A stretch of DNA of 14,280 nucleotides, taken from NCBI RefSeq assembly GCF_000611645.1, contig NW_014012520.1, forward strand, positions 1-14,280. The letters run 5' to 3'. This DNA is from Monoraphidium neglectum (Eukaryota > Chlorophyta > Chlorophyceae > Sphaeropleales > Selenastraceae). The notes beneath the pieces were generated by a model, which made no database searches, was not told the DNA's origin, and saw nothing but the letters and a program-made list of their open reading frames with translations. Position numbers and translations under genes: made by a program. This document shows positions 1 through 9,465 of this stretch, piece after piece. The stretch's first letter is position 1. Each line of letters starts with the position of its first letter.

Positions 1-232
1 TTCTAGAAGGGCGCATGGCAGCCCCGCCGGGTTACTCACGCTCCATGCGAGGGAGTAGACCAGACTGTCGAACTCGATTGTGTAGACCTCCGCCCGCCGT
101 TCTGATCTGCTGCCACTGCGCTCCGGCCCCGCTTCGTCCGGTGCCGCCGGCCGCAGCCCTGCGGGGGCGGCCGCAGCCACGCTGCCGCCGGCCCCACCCC
201 CCGCACTGCCGCCGTTGCTGAGCCTCGGGCCC

Positions 233-274
<42 letters not shown>

Positions 275-303
275 GGGTCCGCCATGGGCTCATCTGCCTG
301 CAT
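1..303 (-). CDS. First exon of a polyGln-leader protein, possibly WD40 (DCAF7/LWD/TTG1-like); partial
   Basis: The minus-strand frame opens at an ATG at 303, with an in-frame TAG seven codons upstream (about 323 to 321), so this is the first possible start in the exon. Exon 1 probably ends at 40, followed by a strong GTGAGT donor (39 to 34) in phase 0. It encodes 88 residues: MQADEPMADP, 13 Gln, a Gly/Ala/Pro-rich linker, then RRAEVYTIEFDSLVYSLAWS. The rest lies off the left edge, so everything from 39 to 1 is probably intron. That last block resembles the start of plant and animal DCAF7/LWD1/TTG1-type WD40 proteins, where K/R-x-E-I-Y-x-Y-E precedes Y-A-M-x-W-S before the first repeat. This is a weak match from one exon. 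The exon and splice donor are well supported; the family is tentative. Confidence 0.5.
232..272. repeat. CTG/CAG trinucleotide run (12 units)
   Basis: Twelve pure CTG units at 235 to 270, flanked by one TTG (CAA on the coding strand). On the minus strand it encodes 13 Gln near the N-terminus of the leftmost gene. Confidence 0.9.
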
Positions 304-1347
304 GGCGGATCCGCACTCGGCCTACAAGGCCGCCCAAAGGCCGACGGCCGCTCCTTGCCCTGCTGTGTCGTGTGGGCCCGCCGGTGGCGTTATGCCCCGC
401 CCCAGGGTGCGCGCGTGGGACCGCAGAACTGCGGCGTGTGCTGTGAAAAGGCCCTAACACCGATCTAGTCGTCCTCTTATGCTTGTGCTGCGCTGATTTG
501 CTACAGGTCTCTTCCTGCCTTCAAGGTGCCACAGAGAGGCTTCGATCAGGCCGCGCGCCACCAAACCGCGACCCCGTACGTAGGCCGTCACTCAAAGGCT
601 ATCTTAAAACTATTAACAGTTGTTTGGAGGTGCCGGTGAGAGCGGAGTGGCCAAAAAAGTGTTCAGCGATCTTTGAAGAGTGGCCAACTCCGGGCAGAAC
701 AGCCTTCGCTACACGGCTGATGAACGTTGATCATGAACACAGACAATTGGTCAGGCGGGGGGGTGACCGTGTGGCCTCTACTCGGCGCGTTTGTGCCGGC
801 CGTAACCGCAGTCACCGCAGGCCTGCCTGGCGCAACAGGCGCTTTTCTGGCGCCAGGCGGCGTAGTTGGCTTCCCGGGTGGAATCCACCTCCATCAGGGG
901 GGCCAATTTATGTTTAGTTTTCCAGGCAGGTTGAGCAGCCAGGGGCCTGAAAGCACCGCCTCGGCAGGAGTGGGGGCCTGATATTTTCGGATGGCGCCCC
1001 AGCCACATGTGGTCGCCCACGCGTCTTTGGTCACGCACAGCACCGCGACCAAGCTCTGAGTTTGCAGGTCAGCTTACAAAATTTAAGCAAGCAGAGGCTG
1101 GAAAAAAGGCCAAAGAGCCAGAGGCACCTCAAACCGTGGGAAAGGTGGCCCTCAATAGGCACCTGCTGTGGTGCCTTTGAAGTCTCATGCAGCGCAAGGG
1201 GACCGGGGCCTGACGTACACGCATGACCATGATATAAGCATGCAGCCCTGCCGGTTACCATGCACCTTTGCCCCCCAACTGCAATTTGTAGAAGGGAACG
1301 CCATGCGATCAGTCCGCCTCGCTCTCCTCAGCTGCTGAAGTATTGTC
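304..1347. other. Intergenic: promoter side of the leftmost gene and 3' UTR of the DUF2064 gene
   Basis: No credible coding sequence is seen on either strand. The open frames here are short, several begin only at non-ATG codons, and their composition is unlike the neighbouring genes. The right part, 1347 down to about 1060, is probably the 3' UTR of the minus-strand transferase gene. The left part should hold the promoter and 5' leader of the minus-strand gene starting at 303. A small inverted repeat lies at 826 to 857. No TATA box or other clear core promoter element is recognisable. Confidence 0.5.
1074..1078 (-). terminator. Candidate UGUAA poly(A) signal for the DUF2064 gene
   Basis: The plus-strand TTACA reads TGTAA on the minus strand, in a locally AT-rich stretch about 270 nt beyond the stop codon at 1348. 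UGUAA is the usual chlorophyte poly(A) signal. A five-base motif is expected by chance roughly once per kilobase per strand, so position and AT-rich context carry most of the weight. Confidence 0.4.
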
Positions 1348-1590
1348 TCAGTCTTCCCGGCTTCCATGGGGCGCCTCTGCCCCCGAGGCGCCGATCGTGG
1401 CGAGTGCAATCGGCACCAAAGGATGCTCCTCGCGCCGTACACACCCACCCTGCTGAAGCGCCTCGCTCTGGCTTCCCCGCCGCTCGCGCTCTTGTTCTCC
1501 CCACTGCTGCCCCTGCTGCTCCCCAGATTCTTCAATCCGCTGCTTCTGCAGCTGCTGCTGCTGCTTCTGGTCCCCTGGTTGATTCCGCTG

Positions 1591-1660
<70 letters not shown>

Positions 1661-2588
1661 CTCACCCACTCTCTCAGATCCTCCAACGTATCCACATCGC
1701 GCAGCACGGGCAGCGCGCCATCCGGCGCCACCCTCAGCCCCGCACGCCCCGCCGCTGCGCGCGTCGCCGCCAGCACGCCGGGCGTGCTCCATGCGATCCC
1801 CTCGAACAGCGCGGCGGCGGCGGGGCTCGACAGCGCGGCGGCTGTGATGCCGAGCAGGTAGTAACCGCCGTCGGCCGCGGGCCCGAGGACGACATCGTGC
1901 TCCCCGCCCAGCAGGACGGCGGCCGCTGACGAGAACACGGCCGCGCTGAGGCCGGGCACGTCTGTGCCGGCCACCATCACTGCGCGCGGCGCCGGCGGCA
2001 GCGACGGCGGCGGGGGCTCGCTGGATGCATGCGCGCCGCCGCGCGCCGCAGCGCATAGCGCGGCGAGCATGCGCGCCCCGAGGTCGCGGTCGTCTATCTG
2101 CGCCACGACGGGCATGGCGCAGCCGCTGCGCCCGAGCCAGGCCGCCACTGCGGCCGCCTCCTCTGCGTCGGAGCAGTGGACCTCTGGCGACATGTCTGGG
2201 CAGCTGCGGACCCGGCCCCGGGTTTGCGTCGGTCAGCATTAAAGGAGTGATAGCGTGGGGGGCGCAGTGGGCTCCGAGTTCCGATGGGGTGGGAGCAAAG
2301 CGGGCCAGGGGGAGCTCACCGGCTGCCGGCGCTGTGGTGGCTGCGCAAGCTGCGGCCTGCTTGTATCCCTCACTCCAGGGCCTTGGCTCACCTCAGTGCC
2401 TCTCTGAACGTGTTCTCTGCACAGGCCTGATAAAATCGCGCCGCTGGGCCGGGGCCGACGCCGGCAGCGAGGCGCGTCTTGGCCTTCCCCGGCACTGGCA
2501 AGCGTGCAAACAGCGCCAGCGTGACAGCGTTGGCGGCGTGTTTATGCACCTGTAGCGTGTGATCGGCCATCTCAGCTTCGGATATCAT
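1348..2588 (-). CDS. DUF2064/TIGR04282-family glycosyltransferase with polyGln tail, two exons
   Basis: Exon 1 is 2588 to 2392 (donor GTGAGC, phase 2) and exon 2 is 2203 to 1348 (acceptor CCGCAG), giving 350 residues. The family, called rSAM/selenodomain-associated transferase 1 or DUF2064, has a nucleotide-diphospho-sugar transferase (GT-A) fold; its substrate is generally unknown. Visible family marks are LALFARLPVPGKAKTRL (24 to 40) with the N-terminal KTRL, DDRDLGARM (about 103 to 111), GTDVPGL (145 to 151), GPAADGGYYLLG (173 to 184), WSTP (204 to 207) and LRDVDTLEDL (233 to 242). These occur in family order at normal spacing, so the domain is complete. A tail of about 100 residues follows, with about 21 Gln and then a Gln/Glu/Arg-rich stretch that is not part of the family. 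A second in-frame Met lies at residue 7. The N-terminus is short and not clearly a targeting peptide. The weakest point is the intron acceptor, which lacks a strong pyrimidine tract but is the one that keeps frame. Confidence 0.85.
1594..1656. repeat. CTG/CAG trinucleotide run (21 units)
   Basis: An uninterrupted CTG run, read as CAG on the minus strand, encodes the long Gln run (from about residue 249) just after the catalytic domain of the DUF2064 protein. Shorter CTG-rich patches at about 1546 to 1566 encode a second Gln cluster. Confidence 0.9.
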
Positions 2589-4053
2589 AGCTCAAGCTAT
2601 CGTTTGCGTATACCGTAGGATCCGACCATGCTCAAGATCGAGGGCGGGTCACGAGATCAATCAGCCTATTTTAGTGACTATATGTGGAGCGATGTGGGAA
2701 GCATTGTATACCAGTGTGTGTGCTTTATCATACGATGTATGTTTTACGAGATGGCGGGTAGCAAACCATCGCCGCGCCGGCTGCCACCTGGCAGGGCCTC
2801 ATCACCTGGCTGAGGCCGACCCTGGATGTCATCTGTCAAGATCGCGCCATGCACCCAAACGGTGCTGGAAGCATTGTGTGCTGTGTTATTGGGTGCAGGC
2901 GCAGCAGCTGTGAATGTGCTCTGCCCCGCGACCCCATCACAGAGCCACGACTGTTTGACTGTGATGGGTCGTCAGCAAGGTCAGCAGCCGCTGCCTTCCT
3001 TTGCACTCGTGCACGGACACAGACACAGCGCTCCCAATTACCTGCACACGAGATACGATGGTGGGAATTACTTTACACCCAAAAGGAGGAAGAGCAGGCA
3101 GTCTTGAATGCCACCACCGCAGGACAGTGCGGCGTGAGCAAAAAAGGCAAGGTCTTGCATGCACCGGCCCTTCCTGCATGGGAGGCCAGCACGGACGCTC
3201 GGTTGATGGATGCGCACATGCGCCTCTGTCAGTGCATTGAGCTGCTCGGGTCAACGACCATACACAACTTGCAATCACATCACAGGCGCTTGTGCCCGTC
3301 GCTCGTGCGTGCTCGTATGCGGTGCCACCTGGCCCCTTGCGCTCCGCGGCATCCCTCCAACGCAGACTGGGAGGCGCAAGCGCCCCATGCACACACCACG
3401 GTGGCAGCGGTGGCTGCGAGCACTTTCTGTAACGCTCTCGCAAATCCTGAGGCCAATTTCTGAAAGACGCGCGCAGCTGCGCTCAGGGCGATACCCCGAG
3501 CGCCGAGACCGTTCGCCCACACCCTGGGGTGCGCAGGACAAGGGTCGCTGGCACCGCCCACAGGGAGGCTTGGCAGCAAAAAAGCGCGAGCAGCGCGCGC
3601 CCCTGGGCCTAAGCATCTGATGCAGCACTCCCTGGGCGCCGTTGCAACCGCCGTGGGGGTCGCAAAAGGGCCGTGCCTGACTGCCAGGACCTGGGCCTGA
3701 ATTGCTTGTTTGCGTCGTGCAAATGATAATACATGGGAGGAAGGAACCCATCCCCATTGCCAGGACACCAAAGAATAGTCAAGCAGCATTTGGGGGCGAA
3801 GCCGCAACGCTCATCAGGCGCCTCATGCAACGTCAGTGCCCCGGCGGCCATTGCGGTCGCGTGCCCCTTAACGTCGCAGCACAGGGGCGGCACGGGCCGC
3901 CTGCGCGTCAACTCGCCGCAGCAGCAGCCGCCGCGCGGCTTCCTGCCAACTCTCCAGCTGCGACACGGCAGCCACCGCGCCAAGACAGTCCGAGAGCCGC
4001 GTATTGTCGGGGCGCGAGGGCGCTCCATGTCGCCATGGGTTTTCGCGGCCCCG
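2589..4053. other. Long gene-free stretch: promoter of the DUF2064 gene and 3' UTR/intergenic of the plastid membrane protein gene
   Basis: I see no supportable gene in these 1.46 kb. Part nearest 2589 to 2760 is clearly AT-richer than its surroundings and should hold the promoter and leader of the minus-strand gene starting at 2588. The remainder lies downstream of the minus-strand gene ending at 4054. Open frames of 136 to 204 codons overlap one another on both strands, lack family features and look like chance frames of GC-rich DNA. A minus-strand TGTAA lies at 3077 to 3073, which would imply a 3' UTR of nearly 1 kb if it were used; no closer TGTAA was found. Confidence 0.5.
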
Positions 4054-5193
4054 TCAGCACCAGGGGAGCGTGCAGCGGTCGTCGATCGGCGGCGGGCCGG
4101 CCGTCCAGATGAAGGCGGCGAACACGACCACCGCCACAAAGGCCATGCCGCCCTGGAATGCCGCGTTGGTCCAGAGGTTGAGCAGGAGGCTCTCCTCGCG
4201 CCGGATGGTGGCCTGCACCTGCGGCGGTTGTGAGGGGTTGGTAAGGGCATGTAAGGTTCGGCAGCTTGACAGGGGCCTGACGGGCTCGCAGCAGAGGAGG
4301 TGCGCCACCCAAGTAGACCCCACTCTTACGCACGCGTCGCCAGCGCCGCAATTCGAGGGGCTGCCCATACACCCTTGCACGTGACATCGCCGCATATTCA
4401 GGGCCCCCTTGCGACACCAGCCAAAACAACTGGGGGCGGCTCAGCCGACCAAGTAATTCTCTCCTGGCCCACCCCCCACTTGTCCTGTCAGCCGCCACTA
4501 ACCAGCCGTTGTGTCGGGTCTGCGCGCGGGGTGCTGGGGAAGGCCGTGCGCGTCGTCGCACGCGCGCCGCCTGACGAGCGCGCCTGCTGATAACGCGTCC
4601 AGGCTGCGTCCCAGTCCGTGTTGCCGCTGTTGCCGCCCGCATTGTCACCTTGCTGCTCCGCGCGGCAGACCATGGCACGCCTATGGTTGAATCCACAGCC
4701 GCCGAGACCCTGCTCGCGGTGGGGAGGAGTGATGGTGGGGGCGGACGAACCGCAGTGAGCAGGACAGGGGCTCGACTGTGCAGGGGGCCGATCCAATCAG
4801 CCCGGCGGGGGGTGTTCAGGCCTTCCCCGCATGATGCAGGGCGATCGCAGCTGGCGTCACAGCAGGGGTGTGGCCAACAGTGCCAAAGCCGCCAATCTGT
4901 CCAGTAGTTTGAAATGCAGGCGGCCTGTGGAGCGGAACAGAGCAAGTTGCCAGCAAGGGCGGCGCGTGCCGGCACGCGCCCTGCGACGCCGGGCACACGC
5001 CAACAGGGCCCGGCCGTTCTGGACCGAAGAATTCGAGCCTGAACCATCGCCCCATCAGACGACCGGGCGCTACCGTCCTCGCTGGCGGAAAAAACAAGTC
5101 CGTGTGCAAGTCTCTCACCCTTGGTTGCGCGCGCGCGTTCAGGCTGCACCGCCCATAGCTGCTGCTGACAGAGATTGAGGCGCAGGAAGCCAT
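4054..5193 (-). CDS. Predicted plastid-targeted single-pass membrane protein ending RCTLPWC, three exons
   Basis: Exons are 5193 to 5119 (donor GTGAGA), 4709 to 4503 (acceptor GAGCAG after a C/T-rich tract; donor GTTAGT) and 4218 to 4054 (acceptor CCGCAG). All junctions are phase 0 and the product is 148 residues. The start MASCASISVSSSYGRCSLNA is Ser/Ala/Arg-rich without acidic residues, like a chloroplast transit peptide; a cleavage near RAMVCRA (about 36 to 42) is plausible. A soluble part follows with NTDWDAAWTRYQQA (about 55 to 68), then RREESLLLNLWTNAAFQ, one hydrophobic span GGMAFVAVVVFAAFIWTA (about 117 to 134), and the short tail GPPPIDDRCTLPWC. I do not recognise the family by name. 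The layout suggests a small thylakoid or envelope protein anchored near its C-terminus, with two Cys in the tail that could bind a metal or form a disulfide. The first exon is the least certain, being joined on phase and composition only. The gene is divergent from eIF3m. Confidence 0.7.
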
Positions 5194-5589
5194 GTCGGCG
5201 CGGTTGAGGAACGGTCGTCGCTGTGTGCAGAGACAGAATCAGGGCGATCTCGGCGAAGAGGGTTCTGCAGGGCACGGTCTTGGCTTACGACGCTAGTTAA
5301 TGCTGGAGTGTGTCTGTGCAAGCGTCGTTGAGGCGCCCATTGGCTCAGATGCAAGTTCGCGGGTGACATGAGTGACTGAGCAGTTTCTAAGCTGCTGCTT
5401 TTGCGTCTGCCGAGCAAGGCGCCTTGCGAGCTAGCGCGCGGGGGCCGAAGATGACCAGGACACGCGTCTTATAACCCGCTACAACGCGGTAGATAGCCAG
5501 ACCAACACCCGCTTGATCTGCACATCGTGTTTTGCGCTGCATCTGTTGTGAAAAGGAGCTTCAGCAGAAACAGAAGCAACAGCAGCAGC
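5194..5589. promoter_or_regulatory. Shared upstream region between two divergent genes
   Basis: These 396 bp separate the ATG of the minus-strand plastid membrane protein gene (5193) from the ATG of plus-strand eIF3m (5590). Both 5' leaders and both core promoters should lie here, assuming no further upstream exons. No clear TATA box is seen. The eIF3m leader just before its ATG is A/G-rich with AGC/ACA repeats (about 5550 to 5589), and no in-frame ATG was found in the roughly 70 bases read upstream of 5590. Confidence 0.5.
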
Positions 5590-8500
5590 ATGTCGTCCGT
5601 CCGATTGGCCGAGGTCTCAGAGGAGGACAGCGTGACGGCCGTCATCGCGTTCCTGCAGAACCTGCTCAACGATGGGCAGGTGCGGGCGGCTTAAAAGTAT
5701 GAGGCAGTGTCTTAGAACGACGTGAGATCGACGGGCCGCGATCCATCCGCCTCCATCGCAGGAGGAGGCCAAGGCGGACTCTCCTGGCGCCCTATTCGCG
5801 GCCGAGAGTCAGAAGTTGGTCGACGCAAACCGTTGGGACGAGCTCATCACGCTGCTTGGCTCGCACATCGGCCTGATCTTCGGCTCGGCCAGCGCCAAGG
5901 GTGCGCGCGCACTCTCGATGCATTGTGTGCGGTTGCCGCCCGCCCGGGCGCCGCTGCAGTGCTGGCGAGACGCTGCGCACTTGGAGCCGCTTGAGTATCC
6001 TGTCAAGGCTGTGCAATTTGAATGCCTCCACAGCTTCTACGGGAGCTGGCAGCGGCGAACTAGCACATTCCCCTTTTTGCTAGTCAGCCATGAAAACCTG
6101 CGGTACGCGCCGCCGCCGCAGACGCCGAGTGCTGCCTGGCGGTGCTAGCGCACCTGGTGAAGAAAGTGGTGTCCACCAGCGGCGAGGATGCAGAGCGCGC
6201 GGCGGCGGACAAGCTGGCGGCCGCCCTCTCGGCCAAGGTGGGCTTCCGCTGGTCGCCCTCACGCGCCTGAACACCACAGTCGCCACCCACTGCAACCACC
6301 CCGCTCGCATCCAGCTGCTGATCCAGCCAGCAAGGGGCAACGCCGGCCCGGGTCAGCGTTGGGAGGGGCGGTTTGACACCAATTGCTGTGGCCGACACGT
6401 CCACCCACTCGCCTTCGCCCGCTGCCACGGCTCCTCTGTGTCGCAGCCTGAGGAGTCTGCAGAGGGAAAGCTCAACGGGCTGCTGGCGCTGTACGCCGCC
6501 GCCAAGGGGCCGGTCACCAAGTACCACGTGCTGCTGCAGGTCGGCAGCGGGCGGCGGTCCAGGGCGGGCAGGCTCGTGGGTTGGAGGAACCAAGGACCTG
6601 AGTCGTCGAGGCGCCTGCAGCACGCTTGTCGGCACAGGCCAGGCGATGGCAGCAAAAGAGAAGCCAAGGACTGCACAAATAGCTGCAGCAGATGGGCGGC
6701 ATGGAGCCGACTTGCCTTGCACGCATGCCTCCTCACCCCCGCAGGTGCTGCGCTTCGCGCGCGCCAGCAAGCCGCTGGCGGGGCAGCTGGCGACCGCGGT
6801 GCGCGGCCACGTGCACGACTGGGCGCAGCAGTGGCGGCTCAGCGACAAGGCGGCGCACGACCTGTACTCGGAAGCCGCGCAGCTGCTCAAGGTGGGTGCG
6901 CGTGCAAACCGAGACACGGCATAGTGGCCGCCTTCACTTTATGGCCTCAGCCACGTGGTTTTTTCCGCGCAAGTGCTACAAAGCGGGCGGTTGGGGGCCA
7001 CTGCACACGCGTCGCGGCGGGGTGGAGAGGCCGGAGATGATCCAACCTATTCAACAACCTTATCTACATTGGACGACGCCGCTTGCGGCGATGGGTACAA
7101 CACGCGATCTGAGGCCTCTCTTTTTCTCTCTCCCTGCTGCTCTTGCACGTGTGGCGGGCGCTGCGCTCGCGTGGCCCCCGGGCACCCACTTGAGCCCAAT
7201 GCCTGCATCCAGCCGCCCAACCGGCCCCCAAACCACCCACCCCGCCATGCCAGGTGGTGGGTGACCGCCCCAGCCACCGGGAGTACCTGCGGCTGGCGAC
7301 CGACGCGCTCGCGCTGGTCGCGGCTGGCGACGCGGCCGGCCTCGCGGCGGCAAAGGGCTTGGCGACGCAGGTGGGAGCGCGCGCGCCCGTTGCTCCACAG
7401 TGGCGCTTGCGGACGCCCGGCCGCTGGTGGCGCTTGCGACGGCACGCCGCCACGCCTGGCTCCCTGCGGGCGCCCCTGAGACCTACACGATCCCGCTCTC
7501 CCCCGCGCCGGCCTCCAATAAAGCGCGCCGTGTCCGCGCCGCGCTTCGTCGTCCGCTCAACTCCGACCTGCGCATGTGGCCAACGCGCGTCCCTGCGTGC
7601 CTCACACGCGCGCTCCACCCAACCCCCAGGCTGTCAAGGACTGGATCGCCGCTCCCGACAACTTCACCTGCGACTTTATCGAGCTGCCCGCCGTCGCCCA
7701 GCTGGACCAGGACGCGGCCGCAGCGCCGTACCTGCGCCTGCTGCGCGCGATGCTGGCCGGCGACATGGCGGGCTACAAGGCGGCGGCGACGGCGGCGGTC
7801 CTGGAGGGCGTCCCCGTGACACAGGTGCGGGGGGAGCTCTCACAATGCACGCACCAGTGCCCGGCCGCGAGCCACGGCGGGAGAGGGGGGTAAGGAGGCG
7901 GGGCACACACAGCCGGGGCTGCTTCGCACGCCGTGCTGTGCATCCGAGATGAAAGCTGCGGAGGCGCTCACGCCCGTATGCGTCGGCCTGCACCGCCTCC
8001 TTGCCGCAGGAGGCGAGCCTGGAGAAGATTAGGCTGATGGCGCTGCTGAGCGTCGCGTCGCGTGCGGCGGGCGGCGCCGTCGCGCTGTCCGAGGTTCAGG
8101 CGGCGCTCGACATCCCAGAGGACCAGGTGGGGGCCGCCTCAGGGTGCGGGCTGCCGTGGGCGCGCAACAGCCCACTCGAGCATGCAAAAGCTGCGGCCTG
8201 CATTCAAAACACGGCCTGCATTCAAATTGCTCTGTGGCATGCGCCCGTGGAGCCCACATGACCACACTGCTGCCTATCTCAGCTGACAGCTGGTGCGCGG
8301 CAAACAGAAGTCGCGCCTCACATGCGTGCACCCGTCTGCGCACCCGATCCATCCATTCACCCTCCTCCTGCCACACCACCCTCCGGCCCCTCCAGGTCCA
8401 GCCCTGGATCATCACTGCCATCGGCCGCAAGCTGATTGAGGGCAAGATTGACCAGGTGGGTGGTGCTCGGGGTGGCTTTGACATCGGGTGTTACTTCATC

Positions 8501-8918
8501 GCCATGCGCCGCGTGGCGCCCAGCCACACGATTCTGCCAGCTGCATGGGGCTGCGGCGCAGGCCTGTCGGGGCGCAGCTTGAGAAGGCGAGCCAGGTGGG
8601 GGGTGCGCTGGCATGTGCATGGGCACCGCCGAGACCCTTCGAGCTGATGCCTGACGCCTTTTTCACTGCGCGCCGCGCCTGGCGCCCTCCCTTCCGCAGG
8701 TTGCGCGCACGCTGACGGCCACGCGCTGCCACCGCCGCGCGTTCGGCAACAGCGAGTGGAGCTCCCTCGCGCAGCAGCTGGCGGGCCTGAGCCAGAGCCT
8801 GGAGCAGGTGTCGGACATGATCGAGTCGCAGCAGGAGCAGGTGCAGCAGCAGCTCCAGCAGCAGCACGGCAGCGGCGCGGCGGCGGGCGGCGGCAAGCAG
8901 CAGCCGGTGCGCGCGTGA
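5590..8918 (+). CDS. EIF3M: Eukaryotic translation initiation factor 3 subunit M (PCI domain), ten exons
   Basis: eIF3m is a PCI-domain subunit of the cytoplasmic eIF3 complex, which recruits mRNA to the 40S ribosome. Exons: 5590-5679, 5762-5900, 6122-6237, 6447-6539, 6745-6891, 7254-7370, 7630-7824, 8010-8126, 8396-8455, 8700-8918. They join without a frame break into 430 residues, slightly above the usual 375 to 420. All junctions are phase 0 except exon 2/3 (phase 1). Visible matches to the family are the N-terminal SEEDSV segment, the helical repeats in exons 3 to 5 (for example HVHDWAQQWRLSDKAAHDL), DNFTCDFIELPAV (about 244 to 256), EKIRLMALLSVASRA in exon 8, the winged-helix part VQPWIITAIGRKLIEGKIDQ (339 to 358), and TRCHRRAFGNSEWSSLAQQL (about 367 to 386), which matches the conserved HRTFG-x-x-x-W motif. 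The last 30 or so residues are Gln/Gly-rich and extend beyond the family. No codon or splice defect was seen. Confidence 0.93.
8194..8229. repeat. Two-copy 18-bp tandem repeat in an eIF3m intron
   Basis: Two adjacent copies of an 18-bp unit beginning CGGCCTGCATTCAAA lie in the intron between exons 8 and 9 of eIF3m. They are near-identical, with differences at the ends. It is probably a recent small duplication without coding effect. Confidence 0.75.
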
Positions 8919-9465
8919 GCTGCTGGTTTTGGGAGGGGTGCGCAAGTCGAAAGGCGCAGGGCTTGTGCGTCCAAGAGCATGTGGCCACACTTATATCATG
9001 GAACCCTGTAATGCGGCCTGATGTGTCATGCGGTCTGGCATGGCGAGTGATGTGGTGATCCTGGCGAGTTGAGCCATAGAGCAGCCATGAGGTCCGGCTG
9101 CCAGCCTTGTGATGTGGCTCGGCGTGCGGGAGGTGCAACAGACTGTTGCGAGAGCCAAGAAATGCTCTTTGCCACAGAAGGCCAGCAACCTCTGATGGGG
9201 TGGGTCCAGCACTGCAGAGTGAGCCTGAAATGCCTCGTGGGGCCCACAAACGACAGTGCGATGTGTGCTTTGCGTGCTTTGGCTGCACCAGGGTGCAGGT
9301 AGCTGGCCACCACGTAGCAACAGCAGCAGCCAGTGATACTAACAATGTCACCTTATTTTATTCATCGTATATGCCCACAAGCTCCCTCTGTCAATCGGTT
9401 GATCCCGCGTAGATCGCAACGTCTACCAAGCGTCGCCAACCACCTCGGGCGAGCAGGACCCCCCG
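8919..9465. other. Intergenic: 3' UTR of eIF3m and promoter of the coiled-coil gene
   Basis: No coding sequence is supported here. The first 100 bases or so are the eIF3m 3' UTR. The stretch at about 9340 to 9375 is AT-rich, with a run like TTATTTTATT about 100 nt before the next ATG, and may belong to the promoter of the downstream gene. Confidence 0.5.
9007..9011 (+). terminator. UGUAA poly(A) signal of eIF3m
   Basis: TGTAA lies 89 nt after the eIF3m stop codon, on the coding strand and at a typical chlorophyte 3' UTR distance. Cleavage would be expected some 10 to 20 nt further on. This is the best placed poly(A) signal in the window. Confidence 0.6.

Noticed and set aside
1260..1929. Plus-strand frames with polyAla or polyLeu across the CTG run
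   Set aside because: They are shadows of the CAG run and catalytic domain of the minus-strand DUF2064 gene, whose frame carries the family motifs.
1532..2239. Minus-strand 235-codon frame overlapping exon 2 of the DUF2064 gene, with its own ATG
   Set aside because: It is the wrong frame: Arg/Ala-rich with no motif, while the adjacent frame contains GTDVPGL and DGGYYLLG.
3428..3432. Plus-strand TGTAA as a poly(A) signal
   Set aside because: No plausible plus-strand gene lies upstream, and a five-base motif is expected about once per kilobase by chance.
2849..3463. Plus-strand open frame of 204 codons in the long gene-free stretch
   Set aside because: It has no recognisable domain, is rich in Cys and His unlike the other genes, is overlapped by equally long frames on the other strand, and has no flanking splice or start context.
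3280..3807. Minus-strand open frames of about 160 to 175 codons
   Set aside because: Two overlapping frames of similar length on one strand, neither with a family signature; probably the downstream part of the plastid protein transcript or intergenic DNA.
3908..5275. Minus-strand open frame of 455 codons
   Set aside because: It overlaps the three-exon plastid membrane protein gene in another frame, runs through its introns and shows no family features. The spliced model gives a transit peptide, a membrane span and a clean stop.
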